A program made the position numbers and the translations under genes. A DNA stretch of 64,000 bases, taken from Hemicordylus capensis (taxonomy: Eukaryota > Chordata > Lepidosauria > Squamata > Cordylidae). Where the stretch lies: contig NC_069662.1 in the NCBI RefSeq assembly GCF_027244095.1, positions 57,622,001 to 57,686,000 on the forward strand, read 5' to 3'. The notes under the pieces are model-generated. The model was not told where the DNA came from and did no database searches. It saw only the letters and a list, made by a program, of their open reading frames with translations. This document shows, one piece after another, positions 47,735 through 59,010 of this stretch; within the stretch, counting starts at the first letter, position 1, and the number at the start of each line of letters is the position of its first letter.

Positions 47735-48015
47735 CAGCAGCACTTAATCAGTCTTTGGAATTTGCTGCCACAAGGTGTATTGATGGTCTCTAGTTTAGAT
47801 GGCTTTAAAACAGGATTAGACAAATTCATGGAGGACACATCTATCCGTGGATATTGGTCTTGAAGGCATACCTCCCTTCTTCCACTGTTTCTCCCCACAA
47901 CTGGCATTCAGCACCCTACTGAGCCTAGAGATAGCATATAGCCTCTCCCTCCTGCTTGTAGACTTCTGGTTGGTCATGGTGGGCAACAGGATGCTGGGCT
48001 AGATAGCAGGGCCAA
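47735..48015 (+). mobile_element. CR1-type LINE 3' end
   Basis: LWNLLPQGVLMVSSLDGFKT and LDKFMEDTSIRGY are the CR1 C-terminal residues, followed by the 3' untranslated part ending AACAGGATGCTGGGCTAGAT. It begins right after the Tigger-like MITE. Confidence 0.8.
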
Positions 48016-48396
48016 ATAAATCAGCACTGATTCGATTTGGGGATCACCTTGGTGCTTCAGATGTGTTCTCAATTCAGTTTGATGCTTCAGGGGAGCAATC
48101 CAATTTACTTTGGCCCTGTTTGATGGAATCACTTCAACTCGAGCCTAAGCTTTGGCCTGCCTCCCTTCGCCCTCACTACTCCCCAAAGCCCTGCACATTC
48201 CACAGGACTTCTTTCATCCTATGCTTGCTACGTGGCGTCTTCTTTCAGTCTTGAATGAATACCAAAACAGACCACCTCTTCAGAGCTTGGAGCAACATGC
48301 ATGGGCTTCTCAGATGATCCAGGTACTAATCAGGCCCCAAGCAGAAGAACTGGTGCAGCGTCGTGGTTCCAACCACAAGCTAAAAACCCTTGGCTG

Positions 48397-48526
48397 CAGT
48401 GTTCCCTCTAAGAGAGATTTCCAGATGTTGACAACTCCCAGAATCCCCAGCTGCAATGGCTTTTGCTTGGGGATTCTGGGAGTTGTAGTCAACAACATCT
48501 GGGAATCCCTCTTAGAGGGAACACTG
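48397..48526. mobile_element. 130-bp palindromic hAT-like MITE
   Basis: CAGTGTTCCCTCTAAGAG and CTCTTAGAGGGAACACTG form the ends, and almost the whole element folds into a hairpin. Flanks CTTGGCTG and CTTGGTTC agree at 6 of 8 positions, fitting a decayed 8-bp duplication. 48016-48396 shows no other feature. Confidence 0.85.
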
Positions 48527-48664
48527 CTTGGTTCCAATCTCCACTCAGTCATGAAGCAGACCTTTGGCAGCCCATTGTCCACTAGCCCTGGCTCCCCCAA
48601 CTGGCAATATACTAAACTATCTTACAGGGCTGTTGTAGGTATACAACATTAGATGGATAAGATG

Positions 48665-48862
48665 GGCAAATGTTTTTACTTTTATTCCCCCACCCCCACC
48701 TCCGGCTTTCCTCCAAGGATCCCAGAGCAGAGTACATGTTATGTCTGTCCTCACAACGAGCCTGGAAGGTACACCCACTGAATTTCACAGCTGCACAGGA
48801 ATTTAAACTTTGTCTCCCCAGTCCTAGTCTAGCACCCTAACCACTACACCACACTGGCTCTC
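48665..48862 (-). mobile_element. CORE-SINE/MIR-like SINE
   Basis: On the minus strand it starts GCCAGTGTGGTGTAGTGGTT with a tRNA-like box A region. The (degraded) 'ctgggtgtaccttccaggctcgttgtgag' region follows, seen here as CTCGTTGTGAGGACAGACAT. Same family as 2722-2824. Confidence 0.7.
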
Positions 48863-49454
48863 AACACTGAAAAATATGCACAATATCACATCTGAAGGTG
48901 CCTCCGTACTTTTATGGGCCTGGAGAGAGTGCAGAATTGGAGACACTGAAGTCTGAAGCTACCTCGCACATGAAAATGTGTGCTCTACCACCCAACTAAC
49001 TTTCAAGAGCTTCTTCACTAATTGTGGTATTAAATTTAGGCTTACAGGTACGAATGTCATTATGTGCACTTGCTCTGGAGTAAGTTATTAGTCAGTAGTA
49101 ATTGCCATAGAGACAAAACCATCTCCACTAATGGTGGAATGAAATGAGTGAGTGGATGTGTTTTTCCTTTCCACCTATTGAAGGCACTCTCCAGACTAGA
49201 GCCATAAATGCTCCCTGATGGCAGACACACACCATCTATGGAAACCATGTGCTATTTTATACCAATAGACCTCGCCCATTCTGGTCTTCCGTTCTTGAAA
49301 GAGAGAATTGTTACAGAAAGCGGCAAGTAATTCTCAGGGAGGCTTTAGAGGGGATTTTGCTGCACTCTGATTTATCCAGAGAATCCAGTATAATTGTAGA
49401 AGCAGCAGCAGGCAAAGGCTAGTTAGGTTAAATAGATCAGATTATGAGAGAGAT
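48863..49454. other. Unassigned DNA
   Basis: No gene. A partial family M1-like end (GGCACTCTCCAGACTAGAGC) lies near 49182. Confidence 0.4.
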
Positions 49455-50300
49455 TGTCACGGTCTGGTCTCAACCAGCCCCATGATTTGACCAGCTTTAC
49501 TGCTGCTGACCCCAAGTGGAATTCCTTATGTTTCCTGGCTGTCTCCACTTAGCAGCCCATCAACCTTCCGTCTCTCACTCAATCTAGGCAGGGTGGTGTG
49601 GCATTTAAGCCTGGGGTGGAGAACACAGACAGAGACTACACCAGAATTTAATCAAGAGGTGAAATCTTTACTTGAGAGGGAAAAATACCAATTTGAACGT
49701 AGCTTTTGCAATGTTTAACAACCATAAGAGCAAAAAAGAAGAAGAAGAAGAAGAAGAAGAAGAAGAAAATGAGATAAGCCCATCCAGCAATTATCGGACA
49801 CTCCACACTAGCCCTAACAGGCACCTCACCAGCAGCTCTTAGTCAGCCCACTTGGCTTCCCTGCAAGCCTGTCTCTCTCCCTCTCTGCTCAGCGCTGCCT
49901 TGTCTGGTCCTGCTGCTGCTGTCTGTTCCTCCAGCTGCTCCAAGAGGGATCCGGCTCCTCTGTGTGATCTTCAGCTCTCTTCTTTGCGATTCAGCTCCTC
50001 CAACTGCTCTCCTGCTCCCTAAACTGTTCCAACCTCCCCTTTTAATCCCTGGAACTCTGCCCACCTCCTGAGGGCGCTTTCCAGATTAAACCCTACAACA
50101 ATGTCTGATCTGCTCAGTGTGCTTCCATACTTCCTGTGTTGTGACACCGCAATCCCTGCATAATTTCAGAGTGTAATCTGGAAAGCGCCCTGCATTAGCC
50201 AATCAGGGCAAACACAAACCAGAACTTAGGGGTGGGGGGTGGGGCAGGGATGAACACCAGCCAGAAAAACAACCCTGGGGTAGGGAAAAGGTCAAGGTTT
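49455..50300 (-). mobile_element. Putative LTR, family D
   Basis: Fossil. On the minus strand it ends ...CAGACCGTGACA at 49455. It contains a CCAAT-type GATTGGCTAATGC near 50200, a TATA-like GATTAAAAGGGG near 50040 and a GATTAAATTC polyadenylation-like region near 49650, in the order expected of an LTR. The outer boundary near 50300 and target duplication were not resolved. It carries a MITE (50071-50191) and an (AAG)n run (49738-49768). Confidence 0.45.
50071..50191. mobile_element. Minimal family M1 MITE (copy 4)
   Basis: 121 bp with a perfect 18-bp terminal inverted repeat, AGGGCGCTTTCCAGATTA and TAATCTGGAAAGCGCCCT. Interior GTGTGCTTCCATACTTCCTG is shared with the other copies. Sits in the LTR-like unit. 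Confidence 0.88.
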
Positions 50301-50349
50301 CATCTACTCCAGCAACGCAAGTGGGGAATGGACAGCCATTTTAAATATA

Positions 50350-50700
50350 AATCAAAATAAAGACCAAGCAAACAACATGGAGTTTTTGGCCCCATTCTCC
50401 ACAGAGGTCAAGGAGGATATTGTGGGGACTGTGTCAAATGCTTTGCAGAAATCAAGGCACACTTTGTCCACAGCATCCCTGTCCTCTACTAAACTAGTAA
50501 CTCTGTTAAAAGAGGAGGGGAGATTACTCCAGTCTGACAAATTCATGCTGGCACCTACTAAACACCAGATTCTCTCTTTTTGCTGTGCTCACAGACAGAC
50601 TGCTGACAATACTTGAAACATTCAGCAAATCAATGAGTAACCTTTTCCTGGATTGTATCACTTCAAGCTGCAGATGTGTGATTTGTGCATCCCTCCCCAC
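50350..50700 (-). mobile_element. CR1 LINE, RT fragment
   Basis: On the minus strand RVTSLVEDRDAVDKVCLDFC with KAFDTVP is motif A of a CR1 reverse transcriptase (F/SKAFDTV). Truncated on both sides. Confidence 0.8.
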
Positions 50701-50814
50701 AGAAGATCTCTGCACATCGAAAAATAGCTCTGAAGGGAAAGGGTTAGACTGAACCAAGAGTGCACATCGCCCTTAACCAATTGAGCAGTTTCCCCTGCAT
50801 TTTATCACACCACC

Positions 50815-51040
50815 TGCCAACTCCTGGCGACCACAGAGCCATGTGGTTGTCTTTGGTAGAATTGGGAAGGGGTTGACCATTGCCATCTCCCGGCAGTATG
50901 AGATGATGCCTTTCAGCATCTTCCTATATCGCTGCTGCCCGATATCTGTGTTTCCCATAGTCTGGGAAATATACCAGCGGGGATTTGAACCAGCAGCCTC
51001 TTGATCCCTAGGCAAGTTACTTCCCCACTGTGCCTCTAAT
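50815..51040 (-). mobile_element. Sauria SINE
   Basis: Reverse copy lacking the last bases of the tail. It keeps TGGTATATTTCCCAGACTAT and the box B region GGTTCAAATCC on the minus strand. Confidence 0.82.
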
Positions 51041-52126
51041 AGCCCATACCTATCCACAAAATAAAATTAATGAGGTGCTCCTTAAGCTTTTTCTCTGTTT
51101 GCACCCCTGAGTTGAACACTTGTTCCCAACATGCTATTTTTTTAAAAAACTATTATGAGGGAGAGCATTTTAAAACCCTACCTTCCACTTGCAGCCTGAA
51201 GTGATATAGTCTATGCAGAGCTTTGCCACTTGATTGTGTGAGTATGAACCAGACCGCCAGTTGTGGGGTTGGAGGAGCAGAAGACCTGGCTAGAGCAGAA
51301 GGAGCAACTCATGCTTCTCCTGAATTTCAGATTCTGCCTCTTTGTAAAGCTTGCCTTTGTGGATCTATAGCTCACACTCAATGCTACTTGAGACTGTCTT
51401 GCAAGCGTCCTGCCATGAAGTCCCTTTGCACCCACACCCAGAAATAAACGACAGCACACAGGAAATGGGTTGAAACTAGGGCCATCACTTTATTGAATCA
51501 TTTTAGCAGAGAACTAGAGTGTAGCTGGGGGAAATCGCACCTGCCACCAATGGGGTGGGGTACTACATCCCCTCCTCGGACCTGCCATGGTGACCAAGGG
51601 GCTACACTATTTAGCGGCACCACTCCTAACATCCGCCAGATCAAAAATCCCTTCCAGTGCAACAGTGCAGAGTAGGCAAAAAACCAGCCACCTCCAGGCC
51701 AATCTGGGTGGATGGGGAAAATTCCTACTTGGCCCCAAATGGCGACCGGCTAATCCCACACTGTCACCTGAGGGGGGTGAGTGGATGCCGAGGTGTCCCT
51801 GCAGAAGGCCAAGAGAGGGCGGGGATCGCTTTTACTAGCGTACCCTCTGCCCCCCTGCTTGGCCCTACAGACTGGTTCACTGTGGGGTCCAGCCTTGTTT
51901 CTTGCACCCTGCCAGGACTGGACGTGACATTTGCACCCCGCACTGGATGCGGAGCCAGGGGAAGGGGGGGTTGGGGACCCAGACTCGGAATCAAGAGATA
52001 GGACAGAGCGAACGGGTGCAAACCTGGGCTGCAACTTCAGTAACTAGTTTGAAGGGAGCTCTGTAAACTAAGGTGTGGGATTCCACCCCTGGGGTGAAGT
52101 TGTTTCCTGGGAAACTATGCCCCCTC
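51041..52126. other. Unclassified, repeat-like DNA
   Basis: 51435-52040 is a GC-rich unit (AGCTGGGGGAAATCGCACC, CCGCCAGATC, GATGGGGAAAATTCC) that looks like a piece of a large interspersed repeat. I cannot name it, and its open frames do not resemble a protein family. Confidence 0.3.
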
Positions 52127-52172
52127 TTTGCAAAAGCCTCATGACCTTGAGTGTACACGAGGCTTTTGCAAA
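52127..52172. repeat. 14-bp perfect hairpin
   Basis: TTTGCAAAAGCCTC (52127-52140) and GAGGCTTTTGCAAA (52159-52172) with an 18-base loop. Confidence 0.9.
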
Positions 52173-52449
52173 CCTAGTCAAAAAGGGAATGGGCATCTGT
52201 TGTGGGGTTGCTCTCCTCAGCATCTTCTTGCCTTCTCTAGGGCCCACCATTCCGCTCAGCCACCGGAGAGATTTGTCATTGTGTCAATGCATATTTACCC
52301 AGCCGAGGCAACCCTCAGCACTCGCGTTGATAACAGTGCATCAGAAGCAGGACGGGATCCTTTGTTAGATGTTGAAAGGGAAGCTCTTTTTTGCTGGTAT
52401 AGCGGAGAGAGAAGAAAAAGGAAACAAGTGTGAGCTACTTAAGTGGTGT

Positions 52450-53130
52450 TTTCTTCACGACCCTCTGTTTCAACTGCCTGGTTTTCATGTTGATTCATTT
52501 ATCCGCCCCCCCAACAAGCCATTGCTCAAAACGTGATGGTTCTCTTCATAAGAAGATCTGGATTTACATCAGGGGACTGTATTTGTTATTGCAGGTGCGG
52601 CCAGCCTGAGGTTTTCTAGCTGTTGTTGAACTCCCATCAACTCATGCCACAATACAAGGTGGCTGGGGGTGATTGGAGGACAGCTTCTATCATCCCCAGC
52701 CAAGCTTTATGGCAGGGGGTGATGGGAGCTGTAGTCCTGAACAAGAGAAGCTGGGGATGATGGGAGTTGTAATCCAACAAGAGCTGGGGAGCGTCGGGCA
52801 ATCTCTAGCCTCTCGGCTTCCTCTGTGCCATTTCTCTTGCTTTTGGATGTCTGCTCTGTAGAGAATCAGTTTGCTGCCCTGCCCCCTCTTAACACCACAA
52901 CTCCACCCGGCCAGGGCCTAAATGCTGTGAATAGATAGCCCCACCCGCTGCCCCACAAAACCACACATTTATTTTATTAGGCATATTTAGCATGAGGGCT
53001 CAAGTGGCAGCTACAGCAAACAAGCAGCAGAAACATGAAACATGTGGAAAGACACTACTATGGAAACATCTGTCGAGCTGGTCCAAGAGAAATCAAAGGG
53101 CTGCAGAGGGATCCAATAGGCTGTACAAAA
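52450..53130 (+). repeat. Flanking duplicated segment, copy L
   Basis: Shares in order TTTTCATGTTGATT, TTTATCC, CATCAGGGGACT, a 'cccatcat' palindromic MITE, GCTGTGAATAG, CAAGTGGCAGCTA, CTATGGAAA and AGAGGGATC...GGGCTGTACA with 58425-59010. The two copies are in the same orientation and enclose the 39-bp array. Confidence 0.85.
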
Positions 53131-53311
53131 ATTTAAAGATACCATTTAAGAGAGAGGCAATTTAAAAGTACAAAAATTTCACATACAAAACTTCTGGGGG
53201 ACATTGCCCAAATAAAGTGGAAGGGCCCCAAATATAGTTCCAGGGGAAACAAGAAAAGGGAACCGAGGACTGACACAAGAATTGAAATAAAATAAGACAA
53301 AATGAGAAAGG

Positions 53312-56300
53312 AACGCCAAGCCTTGTGGGGTCCGGCAGGAGGGAGGAACGAACGCCAAGCCTTGTGGGGTCCGGCAGGAGGGAGGAACGAACGCCAAGCC
53401 TTGTGGGGTCCGGCAGGAGGGAGGAACGAACGCCAAGCCTTGTGGGGTCCGGCAGGAGGGAGGAACGAACGCCAAGCCTTGTGGGGTCCGGCAGGAGGGA
53501 GGAACGAACGCCAAGCCTTGTGGGGTCCGGCAGGAGGGAGGAACGAACGCCAAGCCTTGTGGGGTCCGGCAGGAGGGAGGAACGAACGCCAAGCCTTGTG
53601 GGGTCCGGCAGGAGGGAGGAACGAACGCCAAGCCTTGTGGGGTCCGGCAGGAGGGAGGAACGAACGCCAAGCCTTGTGGGGTCCGGCAGGAGGGAGGAAC
53701 GAACGCCAAGCCTTGTGGGGTCCGGCAGGAGGGAGGAACGAACGCCAAGCCTTGTGGGGTCCGGCAGGAGGGAGGAACGAACGCCAAGCCTTGTGGGGTC
53801 CGGCAGGAGGGAGGAACGAACGCCAAGCCTTGTGGGGTCCGGCAGGAGGGAGGAACGAACGCCAAGCCTTGTGGGGTCCGGCAGGAGGGAGGAACGAACG
53901 CCAAGCCTTGTGGGGTCCGGCAGGAGGGAGGAACGAACGCCAAGCCTTGTGGGGTCCGGCAGGAGGGAGGAACGAACGCCAAGCCTTGTGGGGTCCGGCA
54001 GGAGGGAGGAACGAACGCCAAGCCTTGTGGGGTCCGGCAGGAGGGAGGAACGAACGCCAAGCCTTGTGGGGTCCGGCAGGAGGGAGGAACGAACGCCAAG
54101 CCTTGTGGGGTCCGGCAGGAGGGAGGAACGAACGCCAAGCCTTGTGGGGTCCGGCAGGAGGGAGGAACGAACGCCAAGCCTTGTGGGGTCCGGCAGGAGG
54201 GAGGAACGAACGCCAAGCCTTGTGGGGTCCGGCAGGAGGGAGGAACGAACGCCAAGCCTTGTGGGGTCCGGCAGGAGGGAGGAACGAACGCCAAGCCTTG
54301 TGGGGTCCGGCAGGAGGGAGGAACGAACGCCAAGCCTTGTGGGGTCCGGCAGGAGGGAGGAACGAACGCCAAGCCTTGTGGGGTCCGGCAGGAGGGAGGA
54401 ACGAACGCCAAGCCTTGTGGGGTCCGGCAGGAGGGAGGAACGAACGCCAAGCCTTGTGGGGTCCGGCAGGAGGGAGGAACGAACGCCAAGCCTTGTGGGG
54501 TCCGGCAGGAGGGAGGAACGAACGCCAAGCCTTGTGGGGTCCGGCAGGAGGGAGGAACGAACGCCAAGCCTTGTGGGGTCCGGCAGGAGGGAGGAACGAA
54601 CGCCAAGCCTTGTGGGGTCCGGCAGGAGGGAGGAACGAACGCCAAGCCTTGTGGGGTCCGGCAGGAGGGAGGAACGAACGCCAAGCCTTGTGGGGTCCGG
54701 CAGGAGGGAGGAACGAACGCCAAGCCTTGTGGGGTCCGGCAGGAGGGAGGAAGGAACGCCAAGCCTTGTGGGGTCCGGCAGGAGGGAGGAAGGAACGCCA
54801 AGCCTTGTGGGGTCCGGCAGGAGGGAGGAAGGAACGCCAAGCCTTGTGGGGTCCGGCAGGAGGGAGGAACGAACGCCAAGCCTTGTGGGGTCCGGCAGGA
54901 GGGAGGAACGAACGCCAAGCCTTGTGGGGTCCGGCAGGAGGGAGGAACGAACGCCAAGCCTTGTGGGGTCCGGCAGGAGGGAGGAACGAACGCCAAGCCT
55001 TGTGGGGTCCGGCAGGAGGGAGGAAGGAACGCCAAGCCTTGTGGGGTCCGGCAGGAGGGAGGAAGGAACGCCAAGCCTTGTGGGGTCCGGCAGGAGGGAG
55101 GAAGGAACGCCAAGCCTTGTGGGGTCCGGCAGGAGGGAGGAAGGAACGCCAAGCCTTGTGGGGTCCGGCAGGAGGGAGGAAGGAACGCCAAGCCTTGTGG
55201 GGTCCGGCAGGAGGGAGGAAGGAACGCCAAGCCTTGTGGGGTCCGGCAGGAGGGAGGAAGGAACGCCAAGCCTTGTGGGGTCCGGCAGGAGGGAGGAAGG
55301 AACGCCAAGCCTTGTGGGGTCCGGCAGGAGGGAGGAAGGAACGCCAAGCCTTGTGGGGTCCGGCAGGAGGGAGGAAGGAACGCCAAGCCTTGTGGGGTCC
55401 GGCAGGAGGGAGGAAGGAACGCCAAGCCTTGTGGGGTCCGGCAGGAGGGAGGAAGGAACGCCAAGCCTTGTGGGGTCCGGCAGGAGGGAGGAAGGAACGC
55501 CAAGCCTTGTGGGGTCCGGCAGGAGGGAGGAAGGAACGCCAAGCCTTGTGGGGTCCGGCAGGAGGGAGGAAGGAACGCCAAGCCTTGTGGGGTCCGGCAG
55601 GAGGGAGGAAGGAACGCCAAGCCTTGTGGGGTCCGGCAGGAGGGAGGAAGGAACGCCAAGCCTTGTGGGGTCCGGCAGGAGGGAGGAAGGAACGCCAAGC
55701 CTTGTGGGGTCCGGCAGGAGGGAGGAAGGAACGCCAAGCCTTGTGGGGTCCGGCAGGAGGGAGGAAGGAACGCCAAGCCTTGTGGGGTCCGGCAGGAGGG
55801 AGGAAGGAACGCCAAGCCTTGTGGGGTCCGGCAGGAGGGAGGAAGGAACGCCAAGCCTTGTGGGGTCCGGCAGGAGGGAGGAAGGAACGCCAAGCCTTGT
55901 GGGGTCCGGCAGGAGGGAGGAAGGAACGCCAAGCCTTGTGGGGTCCGGCAGGAGGGAGGAAGGAACGCCAAGCCTTGTGGGGTCCGGCAGGAGGGAGGAA
56001 GGAACGCCAAGCCTTGTGGGGTCCGGCAGGAGGGAGGAAGGAACGCCAAGCCTTGTGGGGTCCGGCAGGAGGGAGGAAGGAACGCCAAGCCTTGTGGGGT
56101 CCGGCAGGAGGGAGGAAGGAACGCCAAGCCTTGTGGGGTCCGGCAGGAGGGAGGAAGGAACGCCAAGCCTTGTGGGGTCCGGCAGGAGGGAGGAAGGAAC
56201 GCCAAGCCTTGTGGGGTCCGGCAGGAGGGAGGAAGGAACGCCAAGCCTTGTGGGGTCCGGCAGGAGGGAGGAAGGAACGCCAAGCCTTGTGGGGTCCGGC

Positions 56301-58336
56301 AGGAGGGAGGAAGGAACGCCAAGCCTTGTGGGGTCCGGCAGGAGGGAGGAAGGAACGCCAAGCCTTGTGGGGTCCGGCAGGAGGGAGGAAGGAACGCCAA
56401 GCCTTGTGGGGTCCGGCAGGAGGGAGGAAGGAACGCCAAGCCTTGTGGGGTCCGGCAGGAGGGAGGAAGGAACGCCAAGCCTTGTGGGGTCCGGCAGGAG
56501 GGAGGAAGGAACGCCAAGCCTTGTGGGGTCCGGCAGGAGGGAGGAAGGAACGCCAAGCCTTGTGGGGTCCGGCAGGAGGGAGGAAGGAACGCCAAGCCTT
56601 GTGGGGTCCGGCAGGAGGGAGGAAGGAACGCCAAGCCTTGTGGGGTCCGGCAGGAGGGAGGAAGGAACGCCAAGCCTTGTGGGGTCCGGCAGGAGGGAGG
56701 AAGGAACGCCAAGCCTTGTGGGGTCCGGCAGGAGGGAGGAAGGAACGCCAAGCCTTGTGGGGTCCGGCAGGAGGGAGGAAGGAACGCCAAGCCTTGTGGG
56801 GTCCGGCAGGAGGGAGGAAGGAACGCCAAGCCTTGTGGGGTCCGGCAGGAGGGAGGAAGGAACGCCAAGCCTTGTGGGGTCCGGCAGGAGGGAGGAAGGA
56901 ACGCCAAGCCTTGTGGGGTCCGGCAGGAGGGAGGAAGGAACGCCAAGCCTTGTGGGGGTCCGGCAGGAGGGAGGAAGGAACGCCAAGCCTTGTGGGGTCC
57001 GGCAGGAGGGAGGAAGGAACGCCAAGCCTTGTGGGGTCCGGCAGGAGGGAGGAAGGAACGCCAAGCCTTGTGGGGTCCGGCAGGAGGGAGGAAGGAACGC
57101 CAAGCCTTGTGGGGTCCGGCAGGAGGGAGGAAGGAACGCCAAGCCTTGTGGGGTCCGGCAGGAGGGAGGAAGGAACGCCAAGCCTTGTGGGGTCCGGCAG
57201 GAGGGAGGAAGGAACGCCAAGCCTTGTGGGGTCCGGCAGGAGGGAGGAAGGAACGCCAAGCCTTGTGGGGTCCGGCAGGAGGGAGGAAGGAACGCCAAGC
57301 CTTGTGGGGTCCGGCAGGAGGGAGGAAGGAACGCCAAGCCTTGTGGGGTCCGGCAGGAGGGAGGAAGGAACGCCAAGCCTTGTGGGGTCCGGCAGGAGGG
57401 AGGAAGGAACGCCAAGCCTTGTGGGGTCCGGCAGGAGGGAGGAAGGAACGCCAAGCCTTGTGGGGTCCGGCAGGAGGGAGGAAGGAACGCCAAGCCTTGT
57501 GGGGTCCGGCAGGAGGGAGGAAGGAACGCCAAGCCTTGTGGGGTCCGGCAGGAGGGAGGAAGGAACGCCAAGCCTTGTGGGGTCCGGCAGGAGGGAGGAA
57601 GGAACGCCAAGCCTTGTGGGGTCCGGCAGGAGGGAGGAAGGAACGCCAAGCCTTGTGGGGTCCGGCAGGAGGGAGGAAGGAACGCCAAGCCTTGTGGGGT
57701 CCGGCAGGAGGGAGGAAGGAACGCCAAGCCTTGTGGGGTCCGGCAGGAGGGAGGAAGGAACGCCAAGCCTTGTGGGGTCCGGCAGGAGGGAGGAAGGAAC
57801 GCCAAGCCTTGTGGGGTCCGGCAGGAGGGAGGAAGGAACGCCAAGCCTTGTGGGGTCCGGCAGGAGGGAGGAAGGAACGCCAAGCCTTGTGGGGTCCGGC
57901 AGGAGGGAGGAAGGAACGCCAAGCCTTGTGGGGTCCGGCAGGAGGGAGGAAGGAACGCCAAGCCTTGTGGGGTCCGGCAGGAGGGAGGAAGGAACGCCAA
58001 GCCTTGTGGGGTCCGGCAGGAGGGAGGAAGGAACGCCAAGCCTTGTGGGGTCCGGCAGGAGGGAGGAAGGAACGCCAAGCCTTGTGGGGTCCGGCAGGAG
58101 GGAGGAAGGAACGCCAAGCCTTGTGGGGTCCGGCAGGAGGGAGGAAGGAACGCCAAGCCTTGTGGGGTCCGGCAGGAGGGAGGAAGGAACGCCAAGCCTT
58201 GTGGGGTCCGGCAGGAGGGAGGAAGGAACGCCAAGCCTTGTGGGGTCCGGCAGGAGGAAGGAACGCCAAGCCTTGTGGGGTCCGGCAGGAGGGAGGAAGG
58301 AACGCCAAGCCTTGTGGGGTCCGGCAGGAGGAAGGA
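53312..58336. repeat. 39-bp minisatellite, ~129 units
   Basis: Unit AACGCCAAGCCTTGTGGGG + TCCGGCAGGAGGGAGGA + ACG or AGG, 39 bp, 26 of 39 bases G or C, with GG/GGG/GGGG runs on the plus strand. Spacing from 53312 to 58227 equals 126 units plus 1 bp (one 40-bp unit with GGGGG near 56953). It is followed by a 35-bp unit, a 39-bp unit and a final short one. Units ending ACG: 1-36 and 40-43; units ending AGG: 37-39 and 44 to the end. Four frames have no stop codon because 39 is divisible by three, giving false open frames of about 1,690-1,720 codons; I do not regard these as genes. Confidence 0.98.
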
Positions 58337-58424
58337 AGCAATGGGCGGCCGGCCCTCCAGAAATTGGTGGCAGTTTAATATATGTTAAACATTTACTTAC
58401 ATAAAACAGCAGGATTCTGAATTT

Positions 58425-59010
58425 ACGTCGTGACCCTGAGTTTTAACATCAAATCATTTGGGGTAATAGCATCTTAAATTCAGATCAATGTGTTACTTTA
58501 ATGGCCTTCCCTTATTGGCCCTTAGTTTCAACCTTCCTATTTTCATGTTGATTTCTTTATCCAGCCCCCTTATACAAGCTGTTGCCCAAACCCTGATGCT
58601 TTCTTTCACGATGCTTTTCACCATGGATTTGCATCAGGGGACTATATTTGTTATCACAGTTTTGGATTATAACTCCCACCATACTACAACTTCTACCATC
58701 CCCAGCCACCAGTTTTGATGGGGGTGATCATCTGTAGTCTCAACACAGCAGCTGGGGATGATGCGAGTTCTAGTCCAACAGCAGCTGCTGAGCTACTGGT
58801 GGGTCATCCCTAGCTTCTTGGTTAATTGCTGTGAATAGCTATCCCTCCCCACCCCTCTAGTGCTTCAAGTGGCAGCTATTGCAAGGAAGCAGAAGCAAGA
58901 TGAAAGTGTAATGTCTGTGGAAGCAGATCTCTATGGAAATCTCTCTTGAGCACGTCTTGGGAGAAACCAAGAGGTAGTAGAGGGATCTGATGGGCTGTAC
59001 ACAACCCTGC
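58425..59010 (+). repeat. Flanking duplicated segment, copy R
   Basis: Diverged direct copy of 52450-53130 on the other side of the minisatellite. Includes its own copy of the palindromic 'actcccaccat' MITE (58660-58790), so the MITE was present before the duplication. Confidence 0.85.

Noticed and set aside
53312-58336. CRISPR array
   Set aside because: Units are contiguous 39-bp repeats without spacers, in a vertebrate genome.
53162-58404. Open frames of about 1,690-1,720 codons on both strands
   Set aside because: All are the 39-bp repeat read in frames that lack stops. They overlap each other on opposite strands, have no unique domain and shift peptide where a unit has one extra base.
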